Shown here in pieces: positions 33,544-35,602 of a stretch of 35,602 nt of DNA. How positions within the stretch are numbered: the first letter of the stretch is position 1; every line of letters starts with the position of its first letter. This DNA comes from Methanobacteriota archaeon (GTDB lineage: Archaea; Halobacteriota; Methanosarcinia; Methanosarcinales; Methanosarcinaceae). The notes beneath the pieces are model-generated. The model worked only from the letters and a program-made list of their open reading frames with translations, was not told the DNA's origin and searched no databases. The stretch is taken from contig JAENZL010000039.1 of NCBI GenBank assembly GCA_016841265.1, forward strand, positions 1 through 35,602, written 5' to 3'. The translations under genes were made by a program, and so were the position numbers.

Positions 33544-33767
33544 TTTGGGCTCTGTGGTTTATAAATAGAATAGGGGGTTTCAATCGGAGGGGCGGGGAAA
33601 AGGTTTATGTTTTAACTTAAAGGTAAACCTGAAATCGAAGTTACAGTGATTGGAAGAAACAGAGACATAATAGCTCGGGTTTGGAATTGTTCAAGTGGGT
33701 TGTAAGTTAGAATTAGAAAAACAGAGGATTCAAGTCAACTTTTCAAGGAAATTCTTTATTTCTTATA

Positions 33768-35602
33768 TTATTTTGCCAACCCCCTCACGAGATCCATAAT
33801 TTGAGGAGGAATTGGGACTCCCAGAGTTGCCATCGACACTAACTGGAAAACAAGCTCCATGATTTCGTTAGCGGCATAACAGACAATAATTTCGTTTGTA
33901 ACATCTTTCCCGAATGATTTTATTGGATGCTTCACTTTATCGAGTATTGACCTTACTTTCGAAACATTACTTTTTGATTCGTCCTTTTCTTCCGGAGGTG
34001 CAGAAGAGTTTTCTATTTCTTTAATTAGTACATCTTCATTTTTAAGTACCTCTTCAAGGAAACCCTTAAGAACTTCTTTATCCCCCTTTTCGGTGAGTTC
34101 AAGAATCCTTCTTGAAAAGGTTTGGATGAGCTCTCCTTCTTTCCCTCCGACTTCCAGAGACAGAATATCCAGCTTTTCAAGACCTCTACCCAACTCTTTT
34201 TGGAGTAAGCCCAATTTCTTATCAATGCTGACGGTTTTATTATAGATGAGATCCAACTTGAGAAGTTTATTATCCAATTCCTTCTCTGATATTACATTCA
34301 TCGTGGGGATTTGTCCGATCACAAAAAGTAGGGCTTCATATTGTTTTGTTAGATCTCCTTCATGCCTCATTGCTTCAATCTTGTTCAGAACATACTCTTT
34401 TTCGGATAGATCTGCTACTTTCGTTTTCAAAATATAAACAATGTCCTCTACTTTTTGTGTCATTTCTTCTTGACTACCAATTTCCCATTTCTGAACTTTC
34501 TTACTGACAGCACATGCAATTTCTTCTGCATTAGTTCCTTTCGATTCCTCGCATACAATACTTGCTTTTCTTTTGATCTCTTCAAGAAGATCTCTTATAT
34601 TTCTATCCAGGATCGGCAGCCCTTTTCTCATAGCTATTGTCGCAAAAGGTGCTGTTTCTTTAGTATCTCTCAGGAGTTCTGCTGCATGATCGCAGTATTT
34701 TCTATAAAAATTGAGTTCACCTTTTTTTTCCTGTAAGTCCATATCATCGAGGTTTTGAACCTCTTTTAATGCATTTGCAAGGTTTTCAACAGCTTCAAAA
34801 AGCAGTTCTTTACTCTTCGAGCCTTTAACTGCATCCTTTGCATCTGCCAGGTATTTGTCCACTTCTTCTTTTGCTTCCTGTTTTTTGAAAATTATTGTAT
34901 GGAATGAACGGTAAAAAGGAAGGCAAAATTGAGAAGGACTATACCATGTAGATTCCTTTGTTGCTTTTTCAAAAAACTCAATTGCCTTTTCCAATTCCTT
35001 TTTATAATCCTCTTCTTTTTCTGTTTGGGAAGCCTTGAATATGGAAACTTTTCCAAGAGAGTGATTTGCATTGACTCTCACATAACTGTTTTTATCACTG
35101 GTCAGTTTAATTAAGTCGTTCCATGCCTGCTGTTTATCTGGCACTTGAGAAAACGAAGAAACAAGGGTACCGGCGGCCCAAAACCTCACATCACTGTTTT
35201 CATCACTGGTGAGTCTATGTAAGTCGTTCCATGCCTGCTGTTTATCTGGCACATGAGAAAACGCAGAGCCAAGGGCATCGGTGACCCTAGACCTCACATA
35301 ACTGTTTTCATCACTGGTCAGTTTAATTAAGTCGTTCCATGCCTGCTGTTTATCTGGTACATAAGAAAACGAAGAAACAAGGGTACCGGCGGCCCAAAAC
35401 CTCACATCACTGTTTTCATCACTGGTGAGTCTATGTAAGTCGTTCCATGCCTGCTGTTTATCTGGCACATGAGAAAACGCAGAGCCAAGGGCATCGGTGA
35501 CCCTAGACCTCACATAACTGTTTTCATCACTGGTCAGTTTAATTAAGTCGTTCCATGCCTGCTGTTTATCTGGTACATAAGAAAACGAAGAGCCAAGGGC
35601 AT
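33768..35602 (-). CDS. HEAT-like repeat protein, 5' part outside the window
   Basis: At least 611 codons; the frame stays open to the window end, so the apparent start at 35513 is an internal GTG and the true start lies beyond. The visible N-terminal part consists of 36-residue HEAT-like units of the pattern VPDKQQAWNDL then LTSDENSYVR, about five units in alternating types. The C-terminal part (about 400 residues) is highly charged and helical with coiled-coil character and ends in a hydrophobic stretch (MELVFQLVSMATLGVPIPP). Such proteins in Methanosarcina often carry a signalling or effector domain at the other end; that part is not seen. Repeat copy number may vary. A role as a scaffold or sensor in defence is possible but unproven. 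Confidence 0.8.
   Translation of the reverse strand, partial: ALGSSFSYVPDKQQAWNDLIKLTSDENSYVRSRVTDALGSAFSHVPDKQQAWNDLHRLTSDENSDVRFWAAGTLVSSFSYVPDKQQAWNDLIKLTSDENSYVRSRVTDALGSAFSHVPDKQQAWNDLHRLTSDENSDVRFWAAGTLVSSFSQVPDKQQAWNDLIKLTSDKNSYVRVNANHSLGKVSIFKASQTEKEEDYKKELEKAIEFFEKATKESTWYSPSQFCLPFYRSFHTIIFKKQEAKEEVDKYLADAKDAVKGSKSKELLFEAVENLANALKEVQNLDDMDLQEKKGELNFYRKYCDHAAELLRDTKETAPFATIAMRKGLPILDRNIRDLLEEIKRKASIVCEESKGTNAEEIACAVSKKVQKWEIGSQEEMTQKVEDIVYILKTKVADLSEKEYVLNKIEAMRHEGDLTKQYEALLFVIGQIPTMNVISEKELDNKLLKLDLIYNKTVSIDKKLGLLQKELGRGLEKLDILSLEVGGKEGELIQTFSRRILELTEKGDKEVLKGFLEEVLKNEDVLIKEIENSSAPPEEKDESKSNVSKVRSILDKVKHPIKSFGKDVTNEIIVCYAANEIMELVFQLVSMATLGVPIPPQIMDLVRGLAK
35067..35602 (-). repeat. 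216-base tandem repeat encoding pairs of HEAT-like units
   Basis: The word GTGACCCTAGACCTCACATA begins at 35281 and again at 35497, so the period is 216 bases, or 72 residues, equal to two 36-residue units. Successive copies are almost identical at the DNA level including silent positions, which marks recent expansion or gene conversion. The array continues past the window edge. Confidence 0.85.

Noticed and set aside
1-35602. CRISPR array or cas genes
   Set aside because: No array of regularly spaced short repeats was found on either strand, and no protein shows cas motifs. The regular repeats at 35 kb are coding.

Overview
The window looks like a mobile-element-rich accessory region of a methanogenic archaeon, most likely Methanosarcina or a close relative. 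The signs are archaeal TATA boxes about 25-35 bases upstream of starts with little or no leader, a giant secreted protein built of LVIVD, LGFP and PKD modules, archaeal-type tyrosine recombinases, small winged-helix proteins and AT-rich spacers. The genus is inferred, not proven.

Left edge (1-500): the 3' end of an IS66-like transposase gene, then the 3' part of a tRNA-Leu(UAA) gene on the minus strand that stops at the anticodon loop. A tyrosine integrase follows, with an inverted repeat wrapped around its TATA box. The truncated tRNA points its broken side to the right, so everything rightward appears to be an integrated island. No complete tRNA-Leu is seen in the window, so the other end probably lies beyond base 35602.

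Module 1 (1.7-12.3 kb): a DUF6908-like protein, two paralogous winged-helix proteins, a zinc-binding gene broken by a 14-base tandem duplication, a 2035-residue exported protein, a spacer of gene remnants, and a second, archaeal-type integrase with two palindromic repeats upstream.

Module 2 (12.3-17.2 kb): a SEC-C protein of unknown role, a decayed gene, and a NERD-nuclease/UvrD-like helicase overlapping a small helix-turn-helix gene that is one base out of frame with it. A 143-base repeat occurs at 1801-1943 and again at 17225-17367, bracketing modules 1 and 2.

Module 3 (17.7-32.5 kb) is the main interest. Four very large genes lie on one strand: an SNF2-type helicase with a DUF3883 nuclease-like tail, a 1507-residue sacsin/HSP90-type GHKL ATPase, a DUF1156 adenine-N6 DNA methyltransferase, and a DUF499 AAA-type ATPase with an N-terminal Swt1-like HEPN domain carrying an intact R-x4-H motif. 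Together they look like a modification-linked anti-phage system: the methylase marks self DNA, the helicase and ATPases sense or move on foreign DNA, and the DUF3883 or HEPN domain cuts DNA or RNA. It lacks the hallmark genes of BREX, DISARM and classical restriction systems. DUF1156 and DUF499 are known defence-island partners; their combination with this GHKL ATPase and SNF2-DUF3883 protein is the part worth testing.

Right edge (32.5-35.6 kb, minus strand): a Cys-rich zinc-ribbon protein, a DUF4326 protein, and the 3' part of a HEAT-like repeat protein with a nearly identical 216-base tandem repeat that runs off the window.
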